DNA of 64,000 bases from Streptomyces olivaceus. Its GTDB lineage: Bacteria; Actinomycetota; Actinomycetes; Streptomycetales; Streptomycetaceae. The notes under the pieces were generated by a model. It ran no database searches, was not told where the DNA came from, and saw nothing but the letters and a program-made list of their open reading frames with translations. The stretch is taken from the NCBI RefSeq assembly GCF_000721235.1, contig NZ_JOFH01000020.1, forward strand, positions 62,001 through 126,000. The letters are read 5' to 3'. Position 1 is the stretch's first letter; every line of letters begins with the position of its first letter. Of the stretch, positions 25,313-32,701 are shown piece after piece. The translations under genes were made by a program, and so were the position numbers.

Positions 25313-26581
25313 TCAGGCAGCCGCTGACGAGGCGGATGGTGCCGGGGCGGCCAGCCACGCGTACTTGCCAGAGCGCCCGACCGCTATCCGTTCCCGGTGC
25401 GCCACCCGGCACCGCATACCGGTCAATCTGCTGACGGCGGTGACCAGTTCGGCTTCCTCGGGAGCGCTCAGCGCCGCGTCCCCGAAGGTCGTGTAGAGCA
25501 GCTCGCCGGAGACCGGCCGCTCTGCTGCGCCCTCCGGGGCGTCCTGCACCAGCTGGTGCAGGAAGACCTCCGCGGAGACCCCGGCGATCCGGGCGTCAAG
25601 ATCGGCCTGGGCCACCGGTCCGGTGGGCGTGGGCAGCAACTCCTTCTCCCGACCGCAGAAGGACGTGATGGCTGTCGGGTCGGCGTCGCCGCCGCGGGTG
25701 CGTACGCAGTCACCGGAGCGGTAACGCACCAGCGGCATGTACGGGTTGCGGATGCTGGTGACGACGAGGCTGTGGATGCCGCTGCCCGGTGCCACCGGAT
25801 GCAGCTCCAGGCTCATGCCCTCCAGGTACGGGTGGTAGCGGCCGTCTGCGTCGCTGTAGAAGAGGTAGCCCAGCTCGGTGCTGCCGAAGAGGTCGATCAC
25901 CGGGCAGCCGAAGTACTCGCGCAAGTAGGCCCTGACGTTCACGGGGGCGTACTCGTAGGCGTGCACGATGCCCGCGGGGCGCGGGAAGGAGTCCTCCAGT
26001 CCCCAGGCGCGGACCTTTCGCACCAGGTGGGCGAGGTGGTAGGCGGAGCAGTCCAGCAGGTAGGCGCCGTCCGGATGCGCGGACGCCACCTCCCTCAGGT
26101 CGGCGAGCATGTCCGTGACGTCCGCGAGGTCCCAGTCGGCCGGCTCCAGGCGGCGGTTGAGGTACAGGGTGCGGTCGTCGAGCCAGCGCTTCCCGGGCGT
26201 CGCTCCGGGGGGCCGGGAGGCGTTCACCCGGGCGACGTGCTCGGTGGCGAGCACCGTGGTCAGCGAGGCGCGGCGGGCACCCGCGTGCCAGAGCGGTCCC
26301 AGATCGGGGTGCTCGCTCCACAACCGGTAGTAGGAGCGCAGCAGGAACAGCGGGGGCCGGATCAGCTGCATCCGCGCGTGGTTCGTGCCGGTCGACAGCA
26401 CGTACTCGGCCTCTCCGGACTCCAGGGCGGCCGCCAGGGCGGGCGTCATCCAGTTGTCCGGGAAGCCCTGGGCGATCCGGGGCTTCTCCAGTACCGGGAA
26501 GTCGCCGCTCGCCACGGACTCGCGGTAGAGCGGGACGTCCCGCACGCGGTCGAGGACGTCGGGGCTCGGCTGGGTGTTCAC
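25313..26581 (-). CDS. ANL-superfamily adenylating enzyme (PaaK/LuxE-like)
   Basis: A 422-residue adenylate-forming enzyme. The ATP-binding A3 loop is YVLSTGTNHARMQLIRP, A5 is DLFGSTELGYLFY, A7 is VRYRSGDCV, and the A10 lysine region is GRSGKYAWL. The overall length and N-terminal half resemble phenylacetate-CoA ligase or acyl-protein-synthetase proteins more than NRPS adenylation domains. It should activate a carboxylate as an acyl-AMP. Start GTG 26581 has GGAGG four bases upstream. It lies directly downstream of the small repeat peptide gene, separated by two strong hairpins. No carrier protein is encoded nearby, so the acceptor may be the peptide, CoA or the neighbouring protein. Confidence 0.8.
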   Translation of the reverse strand: MNTQPSPDVLDRVRDVPLYRESVASGDFPVLEKPRIAQGFPDNWMTPALAAALESGEAEYVLSTGTNHARMQLIRPPLFLLRSYYRLWSEHPDLGPLWHAGARRASLTTVLATEHVARVNASRPPGATPGKRWLDDRTLYLNRRLEPADWDLADVTDMLADLREVASAHPDGAYLLDCSAYHLAHLVRKVRAWGLEDSFPRPAGIVHAYEYAPVNVRAYLREYFGCPVIDLFGSTELGYLFYSDADGRYHPYLEGMSLELHPVAPGSGIHSLVVTSIRNPYMPLVRYRSGDCVRTRGGDADPTAITSFCGREKELLPTPTGPVAQADLDARIAGVSAEVFLHQLVQDAPEGAAERPVSGELLYTTFGDAALSAPEEAELVTAVSRLTGMRCRVAHRERIAVGRSGKYAWLAAPAPSASSAAA

Positions 26582-26643
26582 GGGACCTCCGGTGGGGGAG
26601 CGGACGGGACCGGTGCCGGTGCGCCGCAGGCGGGTGCGTAGGG

Positions 26644-26713
26644 CGCGGGGCGAGCATCGCGCCCCGCGGGTCGCGGCCCGGACCACCCGCGCCGGTCTGC
26701 CGACCGGCGCGGG
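26644..26713 (-). terminator. Two hairpins (attenuator) after the precursor peptide gene
   Basis: Ten bases after the peptide stop on the minus strand is a perfect 12-bp hairpin (GACCGGCGCGGG at 26702-26713 with CCCGCGCCGGTC at 26686-26697, loop of four), then a second nine-bp hairpin (26660-26668 with 26644-26652). They would make the peptide transcript much more abundant than the downstream enzyme genes, as is common for RiPP precursors. Confidence 0.65.
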
Positions 26714-26722
26714 GGCGGCGGG

Positions 26723-26881
26723 TCAGCTGATGCAGCCGGCCTTGGGCGCCGCGCTGATGCAGCCGCTCTTCGGCGCGGCGCTGATGCAGCCGTCCTTCGC
26801 ACCGGCGCCCTGCGCCGAGTTGGCGGCGACCCACTTCTGCCAGACGGACTCCTCGGTCATCCGCTTGATGAGCTGCTCCAT
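26723..26881 (-). CDS. Candidate multi-core RiPP precursor peptide (three K-x-G-C-I-S repeats)
   Basis: A 52-residue peptide. The ATG at 26881 has a perfect GGAGG six bases upstream; the frame extends 12 codons further but without a ribosome site. Residues 1-28 (MEQLIKRMTEESVWQKWVA, then ANSAQGAGA) look like an amphipathic leader; residues 29-52 are three units of K-x-G-C-I-S joined by A-A-P (K29-P37, K38-P46, K47-S52), coded by 27-bp DNA repeats. Each unit has one Cys and one Ser. The gene stands alone between strong regulatory signals: SARP-like repeats and a 17-bp palindrome upstream, hairpins downstream. Leader plus repeated core is the hallmark of a ribosomal peptide precursor, but I do not recognise the class, and no YcaO, LanM, radical SAM or protease is nearby. 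Confidence 0.75.
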   Translation of the reverse strand: MEQLIKRMTEESVWQKWVAANSAQGAGAKDGCISAAPKSGCISAAPKAGCIS

Positions 26882-26920
26882 GTCGGACCTCCATAGGACG
26901 GGAAGAGATGTACGCACTGA

Positions 26921-26937
26921 TCGGTAGTGACTACCGA
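26921..26937. promoter_or_regulatory. Perfect 17-bp palindrome over the precursor transcription start
   Basis: TCGGTAGT-G-ACTACCGA, arms of eight, about 5-20 bases downstream of the predicted -10 element and 40 bases before the peptide start. Right size and place for a TetR/GntR-type repressor site. Confidence 0.7.
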
Positions 26938-26942
26938 CAGTA

Positions 26943-26983
26943 AAGGTAAAATGCGAGTCAAAGGAAAGTCAAGGAAAATCCAA
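26943..26983 (-). promoter_or_regulatory. SARP-like promoter of the precursor gene (11-bp direct repeats)
   Basis: On the minus strand: TTGGAT (26978-26983), TTGACT (26967-26972), TTGACT (26956-26961), exactly 11 bases apart, then seven bases and the -10 TACCTT (26943-26948). This repeat period and distance to -10 are typical of sites for SARP-family activators. The same layout precedes the monooxygenase gene. Confidence 0.65.
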
Positions 26984-26997
26984 GAAGTCGACCTTGG

Positions 26998-28686
26998 TCA
27001 GGCAGTCGTCGCCCCGGCGGAAGTCGTCGCTCCGGCTGCGGGCTCCGCCGCGTGGCCGGCGGCGCGGGCCAGGGCGAAGCCCGTGTATCCGTCCCGGGCG
27101 GCGGCGTCGCAGCGGGCCCGGTACTCGACCATGCCTCCGGTGTACGCGAGGAACGTCCGTGCCTTCCCGGGCACGTTCGCGCCCGTGTACCAGGACTCGA
27201 CGGACGGGTAGAGCGTCCGCCCCGCCAGCTCCGCGACGTGAGCGCACCATTCCCGCTCCGCCTGCGGGGTCGCATCGATCTCGGTCAGCGCGTGCCGCCG
27301 GAGGTGGACGAGGCAGTCGGCGATCCACTCGACGTGCTGCTCCGCGGCCGTCACCGCGTTGCTGAGGACCGAGGGGCTGAGCGGGCCGAGCACGGTGAAG
27401 AGGTTCGGGAAACCGGACGCGACCAGGCCCAGGTGGTTCGCCGCGCCGTCGGACCACTTCTCCCGCAGCGTGACGCCGCCCCGCCCGCGTATGTCCATGG
27501 CCGTCTGCGAACCGGTCAGCGCGTCGAACCCGGTGGCCAGCACCAGCGTGTCCACCGGGTACTCCCGCTCCGTCGTCCGCACCCCGCCCGCGGTGACCTC
27601 CACCAGCGGTGTGCGCCGCAGGTCGACGAGGCCCACGTGCGGCTCGTTGAAGGCCGCGTAGTACCCGGACTCCAGGCAGGGCCGTTTGGTGCCGAACGGG
27701 AAGGTGCGCGGGGACAGCGCCTCGGCGGCCCCGGGGTCGGCGACCGTGTCCCGGATCTTTCCGCGGACGAAGGAGGCGACGGTCTCGTTCGCCGCCTCGT
27801 CGGAGAGCAGGTCCGTGTACGTGCGCAGCAGGCCGCTCAGCACGCCCGACCGCCAGCCCTCCTCGTAGGTCGCGGTGCGCTCCGCCGCCTCCACCGACAG
27901 CGCCGAGCGGGTCGGCGGCGTGAAGAGCGTGCCCCCGCGGGACGCCCGCTGCGCACGCCGGTAACGGGGGTAGTCCGCCTTCGTCGCGGCGGTCTCCGCG
28001 GCGCCCAGCGGCCGGTTGTGCGCGGGCAGCGCGTAGACCGGCGTGCGCTGGAGCACGGTGAGCGAGCCGGCCCGCGCCGCGAGCTCCGGCACCGCCTGCA
28101 CGCCGGAACACCCGGTGCCGAGCACCGCCACCCGCTGCCCGCTGAGGTCGGGCTCGTCCCGGGGCCAGTCGGCGGTGTGCAGGATCCGCCCGCCGAACCT
28201 CCCGACTCCCGGTATGTCCACCTCCTTCACGGCGGACGTACAGCCGGTGGCGAGCACCACGAAGCGCGCGGTCACCGTCTCCCCGCCGGACAACGCCAGC
28301 GTCCACACATGGCGGACCTCGTCGTAGACGGCCCGGTCCACGCGGGTGTTGAGCGTGATGTCCCGGCGCAGGTCGAAGCGGTCGGCGACGTGGCGCAGGT
28401 AGCGCAGGATCTCCGGCTGCGCGGCGTAGCGCTCGCTCCACTCCCACTCCTGGTCCAGCTCCGGCGAGAAGGAGTACGAGTACGCGGTGCTCTCGATGTC
28501 GCAGCGGGCCCCGGGGTAGCGATTCCGGTACCACGTCCCCCCGACGTCCTCACACGCCTCGAACAGGCGCGTGGCGAAGCCGAGCCGACGCAGCAGATGC
28601 AGCTGATAGAGCCCGGCGAACCCGGCCCCCACCACCACCGCGTCCAGCTCCGGCGCTTCTCCACTGCCGCTGCGAACCTCGCCCAT
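26998..28686 (-). CDS. Flavin monooxygenase, Baeyer-Villiger type
   Basis: A 562-residue class B flavoprotein monooxygenase using FAD and NADPH. The FAD fingerprint is VVVGAGFAGLYQLHLLR, the second is FEACEDVGGTWYRNRYPG, the Baeyer-Villiger fingerprint F-x-G-x-x-x-H-x-x-x-W is FGGRILHTADW, and the NADPH site is VAVLGTGCSGVQ. These enzymes insert oxygen beside a ketone or oxidise N or S atoms. Start ATG 28686 (MGEVRSGSGEAP) follows AGGGGGCGG. It is the first gene of the leftward candidate peptide cluster, 116 bases upstream of the precursor and with a matching promoter, so it may oxidise the peptide or an acyl group attached to it. Confidence 0.88.
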   Translation of the reverse strand: MGEVRSGSGEAPELDAVVVGAGFAGLYQLHLLRRLGFATRLFEACEDVGGTWYRNRYPGARCDIESTAYSYSFSPELDQEWEWSERYAAQPEILRYLRHVADRFDLRRDITLNTRVDRAVYDEVRHVWTLALSGGETVTARFVVLATGCTSAVKEVDIPGVGRFGGRILHTADWPRDEPDLSGQRVAVLGTGCSGVQAVPELAARAGSLTVLQRTPVYALPAHNRPLGAAETAATKADYPRYRRAQRASRGGTLFTPPTRSALSVEAAERTATYEEGWRSGVLSGLLRTYTDLLSDEAANETVASFVRGKIRDTVADPGAAEALSPRTFPFGTKRPCLESGYYAAFNEPHVGLVDLRRTPLVEVTAGGVRTTEREYPVDTLVLATGFDALTGSQTAMDIRGRGGVTLREKWSDGAANHLGLVASGFPNLFTVLGPLSPSVLSNAVTAAEQHVEWIADCLVHLRRHALTEIDATPQAEREWCAHVAELAGRTLYPSVESWYTGANVPGKARTFLAYTGGMVEYRARCDAAARDGYTGFALARAAGHAAEPAAGATTSAGATTA

Positions 28687-28763
28687 ACCGCCCCCTGTTG
28701 CCCGGTCGCCGCCCTCACCGGTGCTTCCGGGCAGTCGCCGACCGATCACTGCACGTCATCGAA

Positions 28764-28803
28764 AAGGTAAAGGGCGGGTCATGCAAAGTCAACGGATGGT
28801 CAA
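28764..28803 (-). promoter_or_regulatory. SARP-like promoter of the monooxygenase gene
   Basis: On the minus strand: TTGACC (28798-28803), TTGACT (28787-28792), ATGACC (28777-28782), spaced 11 and 10 bases, then seven bases and TACCTT (28764-28769). The layout and -10 are the same as those upstream of the precursor gene. Confidence 0.6.
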
Positions 28804-28912
28804 GTATCAGCCGCCCGTCGGCCTGTTCGTCCCGCGTGAAGGAGCGCGTGAGGCGCTGGCCGGTGGGCGACCGGTGGGCGACGAGGGTCATGTGACGTGG
28901 ATCACCGCACGA

Positions 28913-28942
28913 GGAAAACCTGTCGCCCGCCCCGGGCGTCTA
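28913..28942 (+). promoter_or_regulatory. ECF-type promoter of the sigma-anti-sigma-ABC operon
   Basis: GGAAAAC (28913-28919), 17-base spacer, CGTCTA (28937-28942), seven bases before the proposed GTG start. Matches the GGAAC/CGTC pattern of many ECF sigma promoters, so the operon is probably autoregulated and the transcript nearly leaderless. Confidence 0.6.
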
Positions 28943-28948
28943 GCGGGT

Positions 28949-29515
28949 GTGAGATCAGTCAGGATTGCGCGGCGCCGCCCGGACGCGGACGAGGAGCACC
29001 TCGTCCGGCTCGTCGCCAAGGGCGACCGTGCGGCGTTCGAGGAGTTGTACCGGCGGACGTCCCCGTGGATGGCGGTGCGGCTGCGCCGCCGTTGCGCGGA
29101 CGAGCAGATCGTCGCCGAGGTCATGCAGGAGACGTACCTCGCGGTGTGGCGGGCGGCCGGCGCGTTCGCCGGGGCGGCGGTCGGCGGGTCGGCCGTCGGG
29201 TGGCTGTGGACCATCGCGGCACGGCGCCTGGTCGACGCGTTCCGGCGCCGCGCCCACCACGCCGAGCCCCCGCCCGAGGCGGCTCCGCACCCGACGGCGC
29301 CCGCCGCCGAGGAGGAGGCCCTCGCGGCGACCGTCGGCGGCGACGTCGGCGACGCGCTCAGGTGCCTCGCCCCGGAACTCAGACAGGTACTGCAGGCCAT
29401 GGTGCTCGACGGGCTGTCCGTCCGGGAGACCGCGGCCCTGCTCGGACTGCCCGAGGGCACCGTCAAGACCCGTGCCCGCCGGGCCCGGACCGCGATGCGG
29501 AAGGCGCTGACATGA
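28949..29515 (+). CDS. ECF RNA polymerase sigma factor
   Basis: A 188-residue ECF sigma factor. Region 2 runs from DEEHLVRLVAKGDRAAFEELY to QETYLAVWRAAG, and region 4 from LAPELRQVLQAMVLDGLSVRETAALLGLPEGTVKTRARRAR, with the usual GTVKTR recognition helix. GTG 28949 fits the normal ECF N-terminus and lies exactly where transcription from the upstream ECF promoter should start; longer in-frame starts exist upstream (28781) but would overlap the promoters of both divergent genes. The stop overlaps the next ATG by four bases (ATGA), coupling it to its anti-sigma factor. Signal sensed is unknown. Confidence 0.85.
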   Translation: MRSVRIARRRPDADEEHLVRLVAKGDRAAFEELYRRTSPWMAVRLRRRCADEQIVAEVMQETYLAVWRAAGAFAGAAVGGSAVGWLWTIAARRLVDAFRRRAHHAEPPPEAAPHPTAPAAEEEALAATVGGDVGDALRCLAPELRQVLQAMVLDGLSVRETAALLGLPEGTVKTRARRARTAMRKALT

Positions 29516-30480
29516 GTACGGAGGGCGCTGACATGAGCAGGGAAGGCATGGACATGGGCGGGGAAGGCGTGCACGCGGGCGGGGAAGGCGTGCACGCGGC
29601 CAGGGGAGGCGTGCGCAGGGGCAGGAAAGGCGCAGACCCGGGCACGCGCCACGCGTCGGCGCGGATGATCGGCGCATACGCACGTGGCGGCACCGGCACC
29701 GGCACCGGCACCGGCACCGACCTGGCCGCCGACGAGGTGTGGGCCGTCGAGGCCCACCTGGAGGCGTGCCCGGTGTGCCGCGAGCGGCTCGCGGCCGCCG
29801 TCGGGACCGAGGCTCCGGCCGTGGCGGCGCTGGTCGAGGACGTGTGGGCCGGCCTCGAACCCCGGCTGGCCCGGGACGTCCCGACGCCGCCCCGGCGGCG
29901 CTGGTCGGCGGGCCTGTCCGGATGGCTCACCCCGGCGATGGTGCCGTGGCTGGTCATGGCCGTGGGCGTGACGCTGACCGCGCTCCTCCTCGACGTGGCC
30001 GGACGCGGCTTCGGCGACGTGTCCCTGGTGCTGCTGTTCGCCCCGGTGCTGCCGGTCGGCGGTGTCGCGGCGGCGTGGTCGCGCGGCCTGGACCCGGCGT
30101 ACGAACTGACGGCGGCGGCGCCGAGAGCGGGCCTGGAACTGGTGCTGAGGCGCACCACCTCCGTGCTCGCCGTGGTTGTGCCCGTGCTGCTGCTCGGAGG
30201 GTGGGCGACCGGGGTGACGGCCGCGCAGTGGCTGCTGCCCTGTCTCGCCTTCACCTCCACCACCCTCGCGCTCGGCGGACTCGTCGGGGTGCCCCGCGCG
30301 GCGGCGGCGCTGGCCGTCCTGTGGGCCGCCGTGATCGTGGTGCCGTCCGTGGCCCTCGGCCGTACGGCCGTCGTCCTGCACTCGGCCGGTCTGCCCGTGT
30401 GGGCGCTGGTCCTCGCCCTCGGCACCGGCGTCGTGATCGCCCGGCCGGGCGCCTACTCCGTACTGAGGAACCCCCGTTGA
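29512..30480 (+). CDS. Zinc-finger anti-sigma factor with membrane domain
   Basis: A 322-residue protein. A zinc-binding anti-sigma motif H-x3-C-x2-C is seen in VEAHLEACPVCRERL (about residues 78-92), followed by six or so hydrophobic helices (from about residue 140), so the protein should hold the ECF factor at the membrane. The N-terminal 65 residues are unusual: repeated M-x-x-E-G and G-E-G-V-H-A units, then GTGTGTGTGT coded by five copies of GGCACC. Several in-frame ATGs in the repeat make the true start uncertain. Coupled to the sigma gene and followed by an ABC transporter in the same operon. Confidence 0.82.
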   Translation: MSTEGADMSREGMDMGGEGVHAGGEGVHAARGGVRRGRKGADPGTRHASARMIGAYARGGTGTGTGTGTDLAADEVWAVEAHLEACPVCRERLAAAVGTEAPAVAALVEDVWAGLEPRLARDVPTPPRRRWSAGLSGWLTPAMVPWLVMAVGVTLTALLLDVAGRGFGDVSLVLLFAPVLPVGGVAAAWSRGLDPAYELTAAAPRAGLELVLRRTTSVLAVVVPVLLLGGWATGVTAAQWLLPCLAFTSTTLALGGLVGVPRAAAALAVLWAAVIVVPSVALGRTAVVLHSAGLPVWALVLALGTGVVIARPGAYSVLRNPR

Positions 30481-30500
30481 CGACAGGAAGGAACCACCAC

Positions 30501-31310
30501 ATGATGCCCGTGGTGAGCGCGGCCGACGTCGCGCCGACGCCGTACGCCTGGGAGATCGTGGCCACCGGGCTGAAGGTCAGGGTCGGCAGGGACCGGATGG
30601 CGGTCGACGGGCTCGACCTGTCGCTCGGCACCGGCGTGCACGGACTCCTCGGCCCCAACGGCGCCGGGAAGACCACCCTCATCCGGACGCTGGCCACCGT
30701 GCTGCGGCCCACCGAGGGCTCCCTGGAACTGCTCGGCGAGCCGGCGGGCGGACCGGGCGGGCAGCGCGCGCTGCGGCGCCGGGTCGGCTACCTCCCGCAG
30801 GAGTTCGGCTACTACAAGCGGTTCACGGTACGGGAGTTCGTGGAGTACATGGCGTGGCTGAAGGAGGTCCCCAAGACGGACGTCCCCGCCGCGGTGCAGC
30901 GCGCGGTGGAACGGGTGGGGCTGGCCGACCGCGCCGACCAGCGGATGAAGACCCTCTCCGGCGGCATGGTGCGCCGGGTGGGCATCGCGCAGGCCATCGT
31001 CAACGACCCGGCGATCCTGCTCCTCGACGAGCCCACGGTGGGACTGGACCCGGCGCAGCGGCTGCGGTTCCGCGAACTGCTCCAGGAGCTGGGCACCGAC
31101 ACCTGCGTGCTCGTCTCGACCCACCTGGTGGAGGACGTGGCCGCGGCCTGCACCGACGTGGTGCTCTTCGCCGAGGGACGGCTGGTCTTCCAGGGCACCC
31201 CGGACGAACTGGCCGCCGCGGGCGGCCCCGAGGACGTGGGCGACAGCCCGCTGGAACGCGGCTACTCGGCGCTGCTGCAGGGCGACGGGCGGACGGGGGG
31301 CACCTGGTGA
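30501..31310 (+). CDS. ABC transporter ATP-binding protein
   Basis: A 269-residue single-cassette ATPase: Walker A GPNGAGKTT (residues 51-59), Q-loop YLPQEFGYY, signature TLSGGMVRRVG, Walker B AILLLDEPTVGLD and switch His in VSTHLVEDV. The sequence type is that of exporters with separate permease proteins. ATG 30501 has AGGAAGGA about eight bases upstream. It works with the membrane protein of the next gene, which overlaps it by four bases. Under control of the upstream ECF sigma, so probably an envelope or stress export system. Confidence 0.92.
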   Translation: MMPVVSAADVAPTPYAWEIVATGLKVRVGRDRMAVDGLDLSLGTGVHGLLGPNGAGKTTLIRTLATVLRPTEGSLELLGEPAGGPGGQRALRRRVGYLPQEFGYYKRFTVREFVEYMAWLKEVPKTDVPAAVQRAVERVGLADRADQRMKTLSGGMVRRVGIAQAIVNDPAILLLDEPTVGLDPAQRLRFRELLQELGTDTCVLVSTHLVEDVAAACTDVVLFAEGRLVFQGTPDELAAAGGPEDVGDSPLERGYSALLQGDGRTGGTW

Positions 31311-32701
31311 ACCTCCGTGTCCTGGGCATCGAGTTGCGGCGCTCCGTCGCCCCCTGGGCGGGCGGCATCGTCCTGGCGAGCGCGCTGGCCTTCCTGTACC
31401 TGCTGAACGGCGAGTGGTGGCAGGGCACCACCGCGTGGACGGCCCAGTGGACGACGCTGGCGCTGTGGACCCGCGGCCTGCTCTTCTACCTGTGGCCGGT
31501 CGCCGTGGGGCTCGGGGCGCTGCAGGGCCTGCGCGACCACCGTTCCACGATGTCCGAACTGCTCGCCAGTACCCCGAGGCCGCCCCGGCACCGTGCGGCC
31601 GCGTCGGCGGGCGCGACGACGGCCGCGCTCGTCTCGGCCTTCGCGCTCGTCCTGCTCGTGGGCGCGGTCCAGGTGTTCGGCAACACCGAGTACGCGCACC
31701 TCGGTTGGCTGCCCATCGCGCTGGTGGGGGCCCTCTCGCTGGTCGCGGGGGCGGTGCTCGGGATGGGCGCCGGGCGGGCGCTGCCGTCGCCGCTCACCCC
31801 GCCCGTGCTGGCCATGACCGCCTTCGTGTTCACGGCACTGCTGCACTCGACCCTGGGCCGGACGGACACGACGGCGCAGACGGGCATGCCGAGCAGCGAG
31901 CCCAACCGGCTGTCGCTGCTGTCCCCGGCGGTGCAGGAAGTGCGCCACGCGCTCCTGACGTTCCCCGCCCCGGTGAACGCCGGGCAGGCGATCTGGCTGC
32001 TGGGCATGGCCGTGACCGGCTTCGCCCTGCTGGTCGCGGCGACCCGGCGCGGACGGCTGCTCGCCCTGGCGCCCATGGCCGCGGCGGCGGCGCTCGCCCT
32101 GCTCGTCCTGCCGTCCGACCCCCGCCGCATCCTCGTCGTCGACGAGGCCGCCGCCGCGCCGGTCTGCGACGGGCGCGTGTGCGTGGCCGAGGCGCACCGG
32201 GACCGGCTCGCGGGCCTGGCCGGTCCCGGCCGGGACGCGCTGAGCCGGCTGCACGACGCGCTGGGCGAGGACGCGCCGGACTCGGTCGGCGAGAACACCA
32301 CCGTGGTGCCGGACGGCGTGGTGCCGCGCTGGTCCCGGGAACGGGTGCTCTTCACCTTCGACGACGAGACCGTCGCCGACGCGCGGGGCGAGGGCCTGAC
32401 CGCCGCCCTGATCGGCAGGGCGATGGTGCCCGGCTGCGTTCCCGCCGGGTGGAGCACCTTGGGGACGGACGAGTACGCGCGGGCCGTCGCCGTGGCCTGG
32501 GTCGTCGGTGACCTCACGCCGCTGCCCGGCACTTCGAAGACCCTGAGCGCCGAGATCGACGCGCAGGCACGACCCGTGTGGAACGAGCTGAAGGCACTGC
32601 CGCGGTCCGAGCAGCTCGCGCGGATCAACACGATGCGCCGCGTGGCACTCTCCTGCGACGGCGACTCCCTCGACGCGCTGAAGGGCGGTACGGGACGGTG
32701 A
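31307..32701 (+). CDS. ABC transporter permease with large extracytoplasmic C-terminal domain
   Basis: A 464-residue membrane protein. Residues 1-260 hold about seven hydrophobic helices (first LRRSVAPWAGGIVLASALAF); after a last helix at about 245-265 comes a 195-residue soluble domain with a Cys pair (APVCDGRVCVAEAH) and Cys-Val-Pro and Ser-Cys-Asp near the end, consistent with disulfides outside the cell. I do not recognise the soluble domain. GTG start overlaps the ATPase stop by four bases and its stop overlaps the next GTG, so the module is coupled. Confidence 0.75.
   Translation: MNLRVLGIELRRSVAPWAGGIVLASALAFLYLLNGEWWQGTTAWTAQWTTLALWTRGLLFYLWPVAVGLGALQGLRDHRSTMSELLASTPRPPRHRAAASAGATTAALVSAFALVLLVGAVQVFGNTEYAHLGWLPIALVGALSLVAGAVLGMGAGRALPSPLTPPVLAMTAFVFTALLHSTLGRTDTTAQTGMPSSEPNRLSLLSPAVQEVRHALLTFPAPVNAGQAIWLLGMAVTGFALLVAATRRGRLLALAPMAAAAALALLVLPSDPRRILVVDEAAAAPVCDGRVCVAEAHRDRLAGLAGPGRDALSRLHDALGEDAPDSVGENTTVVPDGVVPRWSRERVLFTFDDETVADARGEGLTAALIGRAMVPGCVPAGWSTLGTDEYARAVAVAWVVGDLTPLPGTSKTLSAEIDAQARPVWNELKALPRSEQLARINTMRRVALSCDGDSLDALKGGTGR

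Noticed and set aside
26723..26881. Assignment of the repeat peptide to lanthipeptides, thiopeptides or lasso peptides
   Set aside because: None of the required enzymes (LanM/LanB, YcaO cyclodehydratase, lasso cyclase and protease) is encoded in the surrounding genes.
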